From contig JAIWOS010000178.1 of assembly GCA_020217265.1 (NCBI GenBank), positions 1-14,456 of the forward strand: DNA of 14,456 nt, in the 5' to 3' direction. The position numbers and the translations under genes are program-made. Positions 1 to 8,118 of the stretch are shown here, one piece after another. The notes beneath the pieces are model-generated. The model did no database searches. It was not told where the DNA came from and worked only from the letters and a program-made list of their open reading frames with translations. Numbering within the stretch: position 1 is the stretch's first letter; the number at the start of each line of letters is the position of its first letter. The stretch comes from Thiobacillus sp. (lineage in GTDB: Bacteria > Pseudomonadota > Gammaproteobacteria > Burkholderiales > Thiobacillaceae).

Positions 1-1091
1 GTGGTGGGCTTCATGCCGTACCACTTCTGGTAGTAGACCGGGCCCTGGCACTCGTCGCGCTCGATCATGTAGGCGATCAGGCGGTCGTCGTGTTCGCCTT
101 CCATCTTGCCGTAGCCCATGGTGCCGACGTGGATGCCGGACGCCCCTTGCAGACGCGCGATTTTCGCCAGCACGAAGGCGGTGTAGCCGCGCTTGGCGGA
201 AGGGCTGGTAATCATGCCGTGACCGGCGCGGTGGTAATGCAGGTACTGGTTGGGATACTGGCGACGCGCGGTGGTGATCATGCCGGGACCGCCAACGAAG
301 CCGTCGACGAGGAAGGCGACCTTGTCTGCATCGGGGCCGAAGGTTTCGAGGATGAAGTCGGCGCGCGCGCACATCTCATAGTGGTCGTCAGCGGTGATGT
401 TGGCCGAGAACAGCTTGGCCTGGCCGGTTTCGTCCTGCGCGCGTTTCATGGCATCGGCGACCAGCGGGATGGTTTTCTTCAGCGGCGAGAACACCTGGTT
501 GCCCTGCGGCTCGTCGTTCTTGATGAAGTCGCCGCCCAGCCAGAATTGGTAGGCGGCCTGGGCGAACGGCTCGGGCCGCAGGCCCAGCTTGGGCTTGATG
601 ATGGTGCCGGCGATGTAGCCGCCGTCCTTGACGGGGCGGCCGAGGATGCGCCACAGGTCGGAGATGTCCTTGGACGGGCCGTCGAACAGCTGAATGGCAC
701 GCTTGGGGAAATAGATGTCGATCATCTTGGCGTGCTCGATGTCGCCCATGCCCTGGTTGTTGCCGATGGCGAGCGTCAGGAAGGACACCATCATCATGCG
801 GCCGTCGGTGACGTTGCGGTCGAACAGATCCAGCGGATAAGCAATGCGCATATCCTCGGTGGCTTCGTCGATGTGATAGACCAATGCGTCGACGCCCTTG
901 GTGAAGTCGTCAGTGGTCGAGACTTCAACGTTGGTGCCGGTGGACGATTCGGCGGCGAAGTGCGCGGCGGCTTCGAGGTAGCCATGGCCGGCCTTCGGCT
1001 TCATTTTGTAGGCGACGAGGATGTGGCCCTCGCCCTTGATGAGGTCTTCTTCCTTGAGGGAAAGGTCGGCGTAGCGTGCGGATTGATCCAT
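1..1091 (-). CDS. cbbM: Form II ribulose-1,5-bisphosphate carboxylase/oxygenase (RuBisCO) large chain, partial (3' end outside window)
   Basis: It carboxylates ribulose-1,5-bisphosphate in the cytosol as the CO2-fixing step of the Calvin cycle. The visible 363 codons run without a break from the ATG at 1091, and roughly the last 95 of the usual ~460 residues lie off the left edge. Catalytic residues fall at exactly the Rhodospirillum rubrum form II positions: K166 in GTIIKPKLG, the carbamylated K191 with D193 and E194 in [10 protein letters not shown]287, H321 and loop-6 K329. An AGGAG ribosome-binding site lies nine bases before the ATG. It is divergent from cbbR, which probably controls it. 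Form II enzymes have no small subunit and low CO2 specificity and are not carboxysomal, so this copy likely serves at high CO2 or low O2, complementing the carboxysomal form I enzyme expected past the right edge. Assignment is secure. Confidence 0.97.
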   Translation of the reverse strand, partial: MDQSARYADLSLKEEDLIKGEGHILVAYKMKPKAGHGYLEAAAHFAAESSTGTNVEVSTTDDFTKGVDALVYHIDEATEDMRIAYPLDLFDRNVTDGRMMMVSFLTLAIGNNQGMGDIEHAKMIDIYFPKRAIQLFDGPSKDISDLWRILGRPVKDGGYIAGTIIKPKLGLRPEPFAQAAYQFWLGGDFIKNDEPQGNQVFSPLKKTIPLVADAMKRAQDETGQAKLFSANITADDHYEMCARADFILETFGPDADKVAFLVDGFVGGPGMITTARRQYPNQYLHYHRAGHGMITSPSAKRGYTAFVLAKIARLQGASGIHVGTMGYGKMEGEHDDRLIAYMIERDECQGPVYYQKWYGMKPT

Positions 1092-1229
1092 GGTGTGCTC
1101 CTGTGACGATGCAAACCCCCGGCGCGATGGCGCAGGGGACGATGGTCGGCATCATAATCATATGCACATATAATTAAAATTTAATTATTATTATAAGTTT
1201 CATATCGCCGGACTTATACATCTGCCGCC
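1092..1229. promoter_or_regulatory. cbbM/cbbR divergent control region with probable CbbR operator
   Basis: This 138-bp intergenic interval separates the divergent cbbM and cbbR genes. Its centre (about 1151-1200) is strikingly AT-rich within a GC-rich window. It contains an odd-length palindrome at 1171-1187 with 8-bp arms TAATTAAA and TTTAATTA around one central base. LysR-type regulators bind such dyads (T-N11-A type), and CbbR classically binds the interval between its own gene and a cbb operon. A TATAAT match to a -10 box lies on the minus strand at 1190-1195, and two TATGAT matches lie near 1151-1159. None has a good -35 partner, as is common for activator-dependent promoters. Operator identity is inferred; the palindrome is seen directly. 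Confidence 0.7.
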
Positions 1230-2150
1230 ATGCGCCGCCTCACCCTGCGCCAGCTCCGCATTTTCGAAGCGGTCGCGCGCCATCTTTCGTTCTCGCGTGC
1301 CGCCGCCGAGCTGCACCTGTCGCAGCCCGCGGTATCGATCCAGGTCAAGGGAATAGAAGCGATTCTCGGCCTGCCTTTGACCGAGCAGCTCGGCAGGAAG
1401 GTTTTTCTCACCGACGCCGGGCGCGACGTGCTCCACGCCGCGCGCGCCATCACCGCGCGACTGGACGACCTGCAGGAAAACCTGGCGCAGCTGCGCGGGC
1501 TCGAAGGCGGTCGCTTGAGAATCGCGGTGACGTCGACCGCCAACCACATCGCCACCGATCTTCTCGCCCGGTTTCGCCAGCAGCTGCCGAGCGTGGCGCT
1601 GCATCTCGACGTGTCCAACCGCGCCGCCGTGCTCGCCCGGCTGGCGGACAACCAGGTCGATCTGGCGATCATGGGGCAGGTGCCGGAGGGTCAGGATCTG
1701 CTCGCCACGCGCTTCATGGACAATCCCCTGGGCGTGATCGCCGCGCCGGATCATCCCCTCGCCCGGCGCCGCCGCATCCCGCTTTCAGAACTGGCGCACG
1801 AATCCTTCCTGATGCGCGAGCCGGAATCCGGCACGCGCGCGGCAATCGAGCGATTCTTCGCCGACCATGACCTGGCGCCGCAGACCAGCATGGAAATGAA
1901 CAGCAACGGCGCGATCCGACGCGCGGCGAGCGTCGGCCTGGGCCTGGGCATTCTGCCCCTGCAAACGCTCGAGCTCGAATTGCAGCTCAAGCGGCTGGTC
2001 GTGCTCGATGTGGCAGGCTTCCCGCTCATGCGCCACTGGTACGTCGTTCACCGCACCGATAAGCGGCTGTCGCCGACGGCGCTGGCGTTCCACGATTTTG
2101 TGCTGAAAGCGCCCGGCGCGCCCGATCCGGCCGCCAGCAACGCCGCCTGA
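1230..2150 (+). CDS. cbbR: LysR-type transcriptional regulator CbbR
   Basis: This 306-residue protein is a typical-length LysR regulator. The N-terminal winged helix-turn-helix (about residues 1-62) begins RRLTLRQLRIFEAVARH and contains the recognition-helix segment LHLSQPAVSIQVKGIE. A periplasmic-binding-protein-like effector domain (about 90-295) follows. CbbR senses Calvin-cycle metabolites in other autotrophs and activates RuBisCO operons. Divergence from cbbM across a short palindrome-bearing interval is the classic arrangement and is the main reason for the specific name rather than generic LysR. The ATG at 1230 gives the expected N-terminus, although its ribosome-binding site is weak. 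The gene converges on the small ribbon-helix-helix gene with a 16-base gap. Whether it also controls the carboxysome operon, whose promoter is outside the window, cannot be seen. Confidence 0.9.
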   Translation: MRRLTLRQLRIFEAVARHLSFSRAAAELHLSQPAVSIQVKGIEAILGLPLTEQLGRKVFLTDAGRDVLHAARAITARLDDLQENLAQLRGLEGGRLRIAVTSTANHIATDLLARFRQQLPSVALHLDVSNRAAVLARLADNQVDLAIMGQVPEGQDLLATRFMDNPLGVIAAPDHPLARRRRIPLSELAHESFLMREPESGTRAAIERFFADHDLAPQTSMEMNSNGAIRRAASVGLGLGILPLQTLELELQLKRLVVLDVAGFPLMRHWYVVHRTDKRLSPTALAFHDFVLKAPGAPDPAASNAA

Positions 2151-2166
2151 GCGTTCTCTGCCGCGC

Positions 2167-2358
2167 CTACGCGGATTTGTCGGCGTCCTGCGGCAGGCCC
2201 GAGGGCTGCCAGGCCACGCCATGCTGCTTGAGGTAGTCGCGGATCATCTGGCGGATGACCTGCGACGGCGTCAGGTCCTGCGCGGCACACAAGTGCTCGA
2301 ACGCCTTCTTTTTCGCGGGATCGAGCAATACGGTCAAGCGAGCGGTTTTGGTTTCCAT
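2167..2358 (-). CDS. Small ribbon-helix-helix (CopG-like) DNA-binding protein
   Basis: It encodes 63 residues starting METKTARLTVLLDPAKKKA. A short basic beta strand (about 4-12), a first helix (about 13-25) and a second helix starting after LTPSQ (residues 26-44) give the ribbon-helix-helix pattern of the CopG/Arc/MetJ superfamily. Such proteins bind DNA as dimers through the paired strands, usually at palindromes. The ATG at 2358 is preferred; an in-frame TTG four codons upstream is less likely. The gene is divergent from the SulP transporter across about 107 bp holding a TATAAT box and two inverted repeats, so autoregulation and control of the transporter are plausible. There is no adjacent toxin gene, so I do not call it an antitoxin. 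The exact target is unknown. Confidence 0.75.
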   Translation of the reverse strand: METKTARLTVLLDPAKKKAFEHLCAAQDLTPSQVIRQMIRDYLKQHGVAWQPSGLPQDADKSA

Positions 2359-2465
2359 GGCATCATTCAATCAATTATCAGAGAATTATAATTTGACTGC
2401 ATTTGAAGTCACATTGCGGCCTCGGGCCTGCAGCAAGAAATAACAGCATTGAAAAGGCAAATTCC
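2359..2465. promoter_or_regulatory. Divergent promoter/operator region between the ribbon-helix-helix gene and the SulP gene
   Basis: On the minus strand a perfect TATAAT (2385-2390) lies 16 bases from a GTGACT element (2407-2412, four of six matches to the -35 consensus), a credible sigma-70 promoter for the ribbon-helix-helix gene. The -10 lies inside the perfect palindrome AATTATAATT (2384-2393). Next to it is an inverted repeat, TGACT (2394-2398) and AGTCA (2407-2411), separated by eight bases. Both are plausible operators for a dimeric ribbon-helix-helix protein. No convincing rightward promoter for the SulP gene is evident, but the palindrome also places TATAAT on the plus strand. Confidence 0.5.
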
Positions 2466-4094
2466 ATGATCGCTTTCGTCGAAGCCCATCGAGCCGGTCT
2501 GCTTGCGCGCGCGCACTGGCTGCCCAACCTCGCTGCCGGACTGGTGGTCGGCGTGGTCGCGCTGCCGCTGGCCATGGCGTTTGCGATTGCCAGCGGCGCC
2601 CGCCCCGAGCAGGGTCTGTATACCGCCATCGTCGCTGGCGCGCTGGTGTCGCTGTTCGGCGGCTCGCGCCTGCAGATCGCCGGGCCGACCGGCGCTTTCA
2701 TCGCACTGCTGTCGGTGATCACCGCGCAGCACGGCATCGTCGGCTTGCAGATCGCCACGCTGATGGCCGGGCTGATCCTCCTGGTGATGGGGCTGGCGCG
2801 CATGGGCGCGGTGATCCGCTACATTCCCACGCCGGTGATCGTCGGCTTCACGTCGGGGATTGCCGTCATCATTTTCGTCGGGCAGTGGCGCGACTTTCTC
2901 GGCCTGCCCAAGGTCGGCGGCGAGCATTTCCACGAAAAGGTCTGGCAGCTTATGCAGGTGATGCCGCAACTCGATCCGGCCACGCTCGCCGTCGGCGCCG
3001 CAACCCTGCTCGTGGTGATCTATTCGCAACGTCTGCCCGGCATGCAGCGCGTGCCCGGGCCGCTGACCGCGATGATCGTCGCCACGGTCGGGGTCTATGC
3101 GCTGGAGTTGGACAGCGTCGCCACCATCGGCAGCGCGTTTGGCGGCATCCCGTCTACGTTGCCGGCACCGTCCCTGCCCGAAGTGACGTTCGCGCAGGTC
3201 GTCACCCTGATCGGCCCGGCCTTCACCATCGCCATGCTGGGCGCGATCGAATCGCTGCTCTCGGCGGTGGTCGCCGACGGCATGGCTGGCACCCGTCACG
3301 ATTCCAACCAGGAACTCATCGGCCAGGGCATCGCCAACATCGCCGCGCCGATTTTCGGCGGTTTCGCCGCGACTGGGGCGATCGCGCGCACTGCGACCAA
3401 CATCCGCAACGGCGCGACTGGACCGCTCGCCGGGATCGTGCATGCCGCATTTCTGATCGCGGTGATCCTGTTCCTGGCGCCGCTTGCTGCGCACATACCG
3501 CTCGCCGCGCTGGCCGCGATCCTGTTCGTGGTGGCGTGGAACATGAGCGAGGTGGGGCATTTCGCGCATATCCTGAAAAAAGCACCGCGCGCCGACCGCG
3601 CGATCCTGGTCATCACCTTTGTCCTCACCGTGTTCGCCGACCTCGTCGTCGCGGTGAACGTCGGCGTGCTGCTCGCCGTGCTGCATGTGATCCACCGCAT
3701 GACCGAGACCTTCGACGCCCACCCCGCCGGCGACGACCTGCTTGCCCGCCACGGCGTCGGAACGCTGCCCGCCGACACGCTGGTCTACGACATTGAAGGC
3801 CCGCTCTTCTTCGGCGCCGTGGAAAATCTCGAGAACGCGCTGCTCTCCACGCACACCGAACCGAAGACCCTGGTGATCCGCATGCGGCTGGTGCCCTTCA
3901 TGGACATCACCGGCATCCAGACGCTGGAGAACGTGATCGCCAAACTGGCGAAACGCGGCATCCGGGTGGTGATCTGCGAAGCCAATACGCGGGTGCGCCA
4001 CAAGCTGGAAAAGGCCGGGGTGCTGGGGGGCGACAGCCCCACCCGTTATGCGGACAACCTGCGCGACGCGGTGAACGCCCAGGCGGCAGGCTGA
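2466..4094 (+). CDS. SulP-family (SLC26-like) anion transporter with C-terminal STAS domain, candidate bicarbonate transporter
   Basis: It encodes a 542-residue inner-membrane transporter. The N-terminal three quarters consist of many hydrophobic segments with SulP hallmarks: an early LPLAMAFAIASG segment, then GLYTAIVAG and the substrate-site region LQIAGPTGAF. The C-terminal STAS domain (about residues 430-535) carries DITGIQTLENV, the conserved phosphorylation-site region in related domains. The start at 2466 is chosen because an AAAAGG ribosome-binding site lies just upstream and it places the cytosolic leader normally; an in-frame ATG at 2403 would add 21 unlikely residues. The family transports sulfate, bicarbonate and other anions; BicA of cyanobacteria is a bicarbonate-sodium symporter. 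The position beside cbbM, cbbR and the carboxysome operon favours inorganic carbon uptake, but substrate cannot be read from sequence alone and sulfate remains possible. Confidence 0.88.
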   Translation: MIAFVEAHRAGLLARAHWLPNLAAGLVVGVVALPLAMAFAIASGARPEQGLYTAIVAGALVSLFGGSRLQIAGPTGAFIALLSVITAQHGIVGLQIATLMAGLILLVMGLARMGAVIRYIPTPVIVGFTSGIAVIIFVGQWRDFLGLPKVGGEHFHEKVWQLMQVMPQLDPATLAVGAATLLVVIYSQRLPGMQRVPGPLTAMIVATVGVYALELDSVATIGSAFGGIPSTLPAPSLPEVTFAQVVTLIGPAFTIAMLGAIESLLSAVVADGMAGTRHDSNQELIGQGIANIAAPIFGGFAATGAIARTATNIRNGATGPLAGIVHAAFLIAVILFLAPLAAHIPLAALAAILFVVAWNMSEVGHFAHILKKAPRADRAILVITFVLTVFADLVVAVNVGVLLAVLHVIHRMTETFDAHPAGDDLLARHGVGTLPADTLVYDIEGPLFFGAVENLENALLSTHTEPKTLVIRMRLVPFMDITGIQTLENVIAKLAKRGIRVVICEANTRVRHKLEKAGVLGGDSPTRYADNLRDAVNAQAAG

Positions 4095-4100
4095 GCCGCC
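4082..4100. other. Short hairpin at the convergent sulP/csoS1D junction
   Basis: A 6-bp inverted repeat, GGCGGC (4082-4087) and GCCGCC (4095-4100), with a 7-base loop spans the SulP stop codon. It lies between the SulP and csoS1D genes, whose stop codons are only 22 bases apart. No T-run follows on either strand, so it is at best a weak or transcript-stabilising element. No better terminator is visible here. Confidence 0.25.
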
Positions 4101-4116
4101 GTGCACCGGCCCGGCC

Positions 4117-4752
4117 TCAGTCGTGCCCGCTCTTAGCACGCAGGTTGAGCTGCTCGATCGCCTTCATCGCCGCGGCCTGCGCTGCCTCGGCCTCGGCCTC
4201 GGTGCCCATCATCGTCAGGCGCCCGAAGTTGCCGAAGGCTTTCACGTCGACCAGCGTGATGTGCGCGCCCTTCTCCGCCTCGTTCGCCGCGTAGACGATA
4301 TAACCCGCCGGCTCGACCTCGAGGATGAACATGCTCTTGCCGGGCAGGATCATCGATCCCTTGCGCATCTGCCGGTTGATGAGCGTGGTGTGGTCCGGCG
4401 TCATGCCGCGGATGATCTCGTTCCACGCCACCTTGCACGAATGGCGCGATTCGACAGTGGTGTTGAGCTGGCGCAGGATGATGTCGCCGGCTTCCATCAC
4501 CTCGCTCTGGTTGCGGTAGTGGATCTCCATGGAGCCGAACGAGCGTTCGACGACCTGCTCGCCAAGGTGGACGTTGGTTTCCTTCAACGCGATGTCGGAT
4601 AGCCGGTGCACCGCCATGCCGGGCGCGACCTCGACCCACAGGCAGGCATCGCCTGGCACCGGCAGGAAGCCCTGCGACGAGGTGGCCAAGTAGGAGGCCA
4701 GCTGCGGCTGCAGCGAGTCGATGAAGACGAAGGTGCGGAGATGGACTTTCAT
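4117..4752 (-). CDS. csoS1D: Carboxysome shell protein CsoS1D (tandem-BMC trimer, BMC-T)
   Basis: It encodes 211 residues with two bacterial-microcompartment folds: about residues 5-100 ([13 protein letters not shown], then ALKETNV, VVERSFG) and about 105-203 ([30 protein letters not shown], then AFGNFGRL). In Prochlorococcus CsoS1D the trimers stack and open or close a large central pore, using a Glu-Arg pair in the VERLYG motif. Here the pair is E69-R70. The protein probably forms gated pores in the shell for larger metabolites such as ribulose bisphosphate. The N-terminal extension of cyanobacterial homologues is absent, as expected for a ~210-residue proteobacterial form. The start at 4752 is set by the LRTFVF onset; an open frame extending further upstream runs antisense-like inside cbbO. 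It follows cbbO by 11 bases as the last gene of the operon. Homology is recognised from memory of the family. Confidence 0.85.
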   Translation of the reverse strand: MKVHLRTFVFIDSLQPQLASYLATSSQGFLPVPGDACLWVEVAPGMAVHRLSDIALKETNVHLGEQVVERSFGSMEIHYRNQSEVMEAGDIILRQLNTTVESRHSCKVAWNEIIRGMTPDHTTLINRQMRKGSMILPGKSMFILEVEPAGYIVYAANEAEKGAHITLVDVKAFGNFGRLTMMGTEAEAEAAQAAAMKAIEQLNLRAKSGHD

Positions 4753-4763
4753 GGGCGGAAGAA

Positions 4764-7118
4764 TCAGCGGGTCAGGCCCATGTAGAGCATCGGCAATTTC
4801 TCGGGCAGCCGTTCGAGGTGGTCGATGACGGTGTAGTTCTTGGCGCCGAAGATGCGCGACACGTACTGGTCGGCGTGCGGGTCGAGCGACAGCGCGTACA
4901 CCGTGACGCCCTCGCGTGCGAGCTCTTCCACCGCGCGCTTGGTGTCGAAGCGGTGGTATTGCGGGTCGCGCGTGTCGTTGTCGGCCGGCTCGCCGTCTGT
5001 GATGACGAAGCACACCTTGCGCGAAGCCGGACGCAGCTTGAGGAAGGAGCCGGCGTGCCGCAGCGCCGCGCCCATACGCGTCGAATACGCGCCTTTCATG
5101 CCGGCGAGCCGCGCCTTGACGAGATCATTGTACGGCGCGTCGAAATCCTTGAAGCGGTAGTAGTGCACGTCGTGCCGCCCGTCGGAACAGAACCCGTGCA
5201 GCGCGAAGGAATCGCCGATGCGGTCGAGCGCGTCGGAGAGCAGCACCGTCGCCGAGCGGGTGAGGTCGAGCACCGAGTAATCGTGCCCCTTGACCTTGTC
5301 GTTCGACGACTCGGACATGTCGAGCAGAACCATCACCGCCAGATCGCGCTCGTTGCGCTTGTAGCGCATCATGATGCGGGTATCCGGCTGCTGACCCATT
5401 CTTATGTCAATCATGGCCCGCACGGCAGCGTTGATGTCGAGCTCGTCGCCGTCCTCGACCCGGCGGATGCGCTGCATGCCCTGCGGGATCATCGATTCGA
5501 TGAGGTACTTGAGCCGCGAGATCGTCGGCTTGTTGTCGGTGATGATCTTCTCGATGACGTCGATATCGCCGATCTGCGGATGGCGTTCAAGCACTGTGAC
5601 CCAGCTCGGACGCTCGAGCTGGATGGTGTAGTCCCACTCGTGGTAGTGCACCGGGTCGGCCATCGGCGGGCGGCCTTCGAGCGAGTTGATCGAGACGCCT
5701 TCCTGGTCGAGGAAGAATTCGGTTTCGAGCACCCAGATTTCCTCGGCGTCGTCGCCCGCGAATTCGTTGTTGACCTCGTTGACCATCTCCATCACGGAGA
5801 CTTTCTTCCTGATCTGTTTCGGCCCCCAGGTCGCTTCCAGCGCTTCCGCCTCGTCGTACTCTTCCGACTCCCACACCGTGCGGTTGTCGTCGCGGTAGAT
5901 CGCGCGCAGGCTGTCCGTGCGCACGTTGAATTCGGGCAGCCCCTCGGGCAGGTAATGCACCAGCTCTATGCCAAGGTTCCAGCTGGTCTGCGCGGTGTCG
6001 AGTTGATCCTGGGCGGCACGGAAGAGCTCGACGCCCTTCTGCACCCACGGATGCGGGTCGCGCGTCTCCATTTCCAGCAACGCACGCGCGAGCCGGTTGA
6101 TGAGGTCGCCGATCGTCTTCGGCTCGACATACTCGAACACCGGGTGCAGCGCCAGCCAGGAATCGCGCATGTTCGGGAACTGGCGAATCGCCAGCGCCTC
6201 GACGCGCGCGTCCTCGAACGCTTCGATCACCGCCATCTGCAGCGTCGAGAGCATCTGCATCGACAGCGGTTCCTTGCTGAAGGCCAGGTGGGCGGCGCAG
6301 TGGTTGGCGGCGGCGCGGTAGATCTCCACGCCCGAGACGATCCGGTCTTCCGGCGTGGCGTCACCCAGCGGACGGTAGTCGTCGTAGGCGTCGGCGATAT
6401 GAATGACGAAGCGCTCGATGTAGGGCTTCAGGCCCTCGCGCGACTCGTAGTCGCCGGCGGTCGGGCGCAGGAAGAAATCCCGGCCCCACATCGCGCGCAG
6501 GTAAATGTTGAGCCGGCGCTGCACGTCGACGAAGAGCGTGCCCTTGCGCTCCTGCTGCAGCACCGACAGGGCATCGGGGCTTTGCAGAGAGAAGTACTTA
6601 AGCTGGCCGTCGAAGTCGGCCTTGTAGGCCTGCGCGCCCCACATCACCCAGCGCCGCAGGCCGCCGAGCGTGAGCTGCGTCAACAGCCTGTCGAGGTTTT
6701 CCAGCATCGGCCGCAGGCCGCGCGGCGCCTGCGCCAGCATGATGGACAGCACGTTGAGGTAATTGCGAAAGACGTTCTCGTCGCCCAGCCGCTCTGCCGC
6801 CAAAGGCGCGGTGCCGGCGATCAGCGCGAGCACCTGACCCGAGGTCTTCGACGCCATGCCGAGCAGGAAGTTGACGATGTCCGGCAGCACGTCCTCGCCG
6901 ATGGCGCGCGCGACTTCCGGCATCGCCTGCAGATACGAAACGACCACCTCTTCGCCGCGCCCGAGGTTGTGCAGCGCGACCGCGCCCTTCATGAAGTTGT
7001 CCAGCCCGCGTGCGGAGAACGCGCGCGCGGCTTCGTTCCACGAACCGCGCAGCACGTCCTGCGCGTCGGTGGGAAGCTCTTCCAGGAGCTCGCTGTACTC
7101 TTCGATGTGGATGGCCAT
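4764..7118 (-). CDS. cbbO: RuBisCO activase subunit CbbO (von Willebrand factor A domain protein)
   Basis: It encodes 784 residues, the usual CbbO length. CbbO is the adaptor of the CbbQO activase: one CbbO docks on a CbbQ hexamer and binds RuBisCO, so that ATP-driven remodelling releases inhibitory sugar phosphates. The N-terminal two thirds are the helical, CbbO-specific region. The C-terminal von Willebrand A domain (about 595-784) has a complete metal-ion-dependent adhesion site: D600-x-S602-x-S604 in LLDMSESS, T680 in YSTRMG and D708 in TDGEP. An acidic insert near 440-460 (AGDDAEEIW) precedes it. The ATG at 7118 has only a weak ribosome-binding site and lies just after a strong hairpin with T-tract that separates it from cbbQ, suggesting lower expression than cbbQ. 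Confidence 0.95.
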   Translation of the reverse strand: MAIHIEEYSELLEELPTDAQDVLRGSWNEAARAFSARGLDNFMKGAVALHNLGRGEEVVVSYLQAMPEVARAIGEDVLPDIVNFLLGMASKTSGQVLALIAGTAPLAAERLGDENVFRNYLNVLSIMLAQAPRGLRPMLENLDRLLTQLTLGGLRRWVMWGAQAYKADFDGQLKYFSLQSPDALSVLQQERKGTLFVDVQRRLNIYLRAMWGRDFFLRPTAGDYESREGLKPYIERFVIHIADAYDDYRPLGDATPEDRIVSGVEIYRAAANHCAAHLAFSKEPLSMQMLSTLQMAVIEAFEDARVEALAIRQFPNMRDSWLALHPVFEYVEPKTIGDLINRLARALLEMETRDPHPWVQKGVELFRAAQDQLDTAQTSWNLGIELVHYLPEGLPEFNVRTDSLRAIYRDDNRTVWESEEYDEAEALEATWGPKQIRKKVSVMEMVNEVNNEFAGDDAEEIWVLETEFFLDQEGVSINSLEGRPPMADPVHYHEWDYTIQLERPSWVTVLERHPQIGDIDVIEKIITDNKPTISRLKYLIESMIPQGMQRIRRVEDGDELDINAAVRAMIDIRMGQQPDTRIMMRYKRNERDLAVMVLLDMSESSNDKVKGHDYSVLDLTRSATVLLSDALDRIGDSFALHGFCSDGRHDVHYYRFKDFDAPYNDLVKARLAGMKGAYSTRMGAALRHAGSFLKLRPASRKVCFVITDGEPADNDTRDPQYHRFDTKRAVEELAREGVTVYALSLDPHADQYVSRIFGAKNYTVIDHLERLPEKLPMLYMGLTR

Positions 7119-7128
7119 GGCTCAGGGC

Positions 7129-7180
7129 AAAAGGAAAACGGCGCGGCACGCGGTCGACTGGATGACCGCGCGCCGCGCCG
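7129..7180 (-). terminator. Terminator-like hairpin between cbbQ and cbbO
   Basis: On the transcribed (minus) strand a 17-bp stem forms between 7180-7164 and 7155-7139, with one G-U wobble (7171 with 7148) and an 8-base loop. It is followed directly by TTTTCCTTTT (7138-7129). On the plus strand the wobble becomes an A-C mismatch, so the structure is best suited to the sense RNA. It starts nine bases past the cbbQ stop. A GC-rich stem plus T-tract is the signature of an intrinsic terminator; because cbbO and csoS1D follow with no visible promoter, it is probably a partial terminator or a 3'-end processing and stabilising element. Confidence 0.7.
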
Positions 7181-7188
7181 CCATCCGG

Positions 7189-8100
7189 TCAGAAGTAGGT
7201 GGTGACCGCCGAATCCAGCGCGTCGCGCATGTCCGGGTCGTCGGTGATCGGCCGCACCAGTGCCATGCGGCAGGCGCCGAGCGCCGGCACGCCCTTGGCG
7301 ATCAGGCTGCCGGCGTAGATCAGCATCCGCGTCGACAGGCCTTCGTCCAGACCATGCCCCTTGAGGTTGCGCGCGCGCTCGCCGATGTGGACGAGATTCT
7401 TCGCCACGTCGAGCGACACCCCGGATTCGTGGGCGACGATCTCGGCTTCGACTTCATGCTCGGGATAGTTGAAGTCGAGCGCGCCGAAACGCTGCTTGGT
7501 CGACTGTTTCAGATCCTTCATCAGGCTCTGGTAACCAGGGTTGTACGAAATCACAATCTGGAAGTCGGGGTGGGCTTCGATCATTTCGCCCTTCTTTTCC
7601 AGCGGCAGCTGGCGGCGCGCGTCGGTCAGCGGGTGGATCACCACGGTGGTGTCCTGCCGCGCCTCGACGACTTCGTCGAGATAGCAGATCGCGCCGAGGC
7701 GGGCGGCGACCGCGAGCGGGCCGTCCTGCCAGCGGGTGCCGTTGGCGTCGAGCAGGAAGCGGCCGACCAGGTCGGACGCGGTCATGTCCTCGTTGCACGC
7801 CACGGTGATGAGCGGCTTGCCGAGTTTCCACGCCATGTATTCGACGAAACGCGTCTTGCCGCAGCCGGTCGGGCCCTTCAGCATCACCGGCATGCGCACC
7901 GCGTAGGCCGCTTCGTACAGCTCGACTTCGTCGGCGACCGCGCGGTAGTAAGGCTCCTTCTTGACGCGGTAGGCGTCCAGCAGGTTGCTGCCGGTATCGG
8001 AGGCAGGACGCACGTCGGCTGTCGGGCGCTGCTGCGCGGCGGCGCGCGCCAGCGCTTCCTGGCGCGGTGAATAGGTGCGCATGAAGGGATCGTTACGCAT
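7189..8100 (-). CDS. cbbQ: RuBisCO activase AAA+ ATPase CbbQ
   Basis: It encodes 303 residues of the MoxR-group AAA+ ATPases. CbbQ forms hexamers that, with CbbO, use ATP to reactivate inhibited RuBisCO; in Halothiobacillus it associates with the carboxysome. Walker A is GPTGCGKT (76-83), Walker B is YLDEVVEA with D142-E143, sensor-1 Asn is N187 in SYNPGY, and a likely arginine finger is R204 in TKQRFG. The core aligns from about residue 42 ([11 protein letters not shown]). The first ~40 residues (Ala/Gln/Arg-rich) exceed the usual ~265-270 length and look disordered. The ATG at 8100 is supported by an AAAGGAA ribosome-binding site; an internal ATG at 8082 would shorten the extension by only six residues. 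It follows mcdB by 18 bases. Confidence 0.95.
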   Translation of the reverse strand: MRNDPFMRTYSPRQEALARAAAQQRPTADVRPASDTGSNLLDAYRVKKEPYYRAVADEVELYEAAYAVRMPVMLKGPTGCGKTRFVEYMAWKLGKPLITVACNEDMTASDLVGRFLLDANGTRWQDGPLAVAARLGAICYLDEVVEARQDTTVVIHPLTDARRQLPLEKKGEMIEAHPDFQIVISYNPGYQSLMKDLKQSTKQRFGALDFNYPEHEVEAEIVAHESGVSLDVAKNLVHIGERARNLKGHGLDEGLSTRMLIYAGSLIAKGVPALGACRMALVRPITDDPDMRDALDSAVTTYF

Positions 8101-8118
8101 GGAAAGTTCCTTTGTTCT

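Noticed and set aside
90..1106. A 338-codon plus-strand open frame across cbbM
   Set aside because: The opposite strand is an unambiguous form II RuBisCO with all catalytic residues; this frame is its complement.
1160..1200. AT-rich stretch as a replication origin or transferred DNA boundary
   Set aside because: No DnaA boxes or iterons are apparent; a divergent promoter with operator explains it better.
2167..2370. Antitoxin of a toxin-antitoxin pair
   Set aside because: Ribbon-helix-helix fold is compatible, but both neighbours are a LysR regulator and a transporter, with no toxin-like small gene adjacent.
2409..4139. A 576-codon open frame on the minus strand opposite the SulP gene
   Set aside because: The His/Asp/Arg/Gly-rich translation has no domain and mirrors the codon pattern of the transporter, which has clear family motifs.
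4117..5013. A longer 298-residue version of CsoS1D
   Set aside because: The additional 87 residues lie inside the cbbO coding region and are Arg/Pro/His-rich shadow sequence; family homology begins at MKVHLRTF (4752).
4818..7205. A 795-codon open frame on the plus strand opposite cbbO
   Set aside because: It is an antisense shadow of a GC-rich gene: Arg/His/Val-rich, no recognisable motif, no ribosome-binding site, while the minus strand encodes a clear CbbO with an intact metal site.
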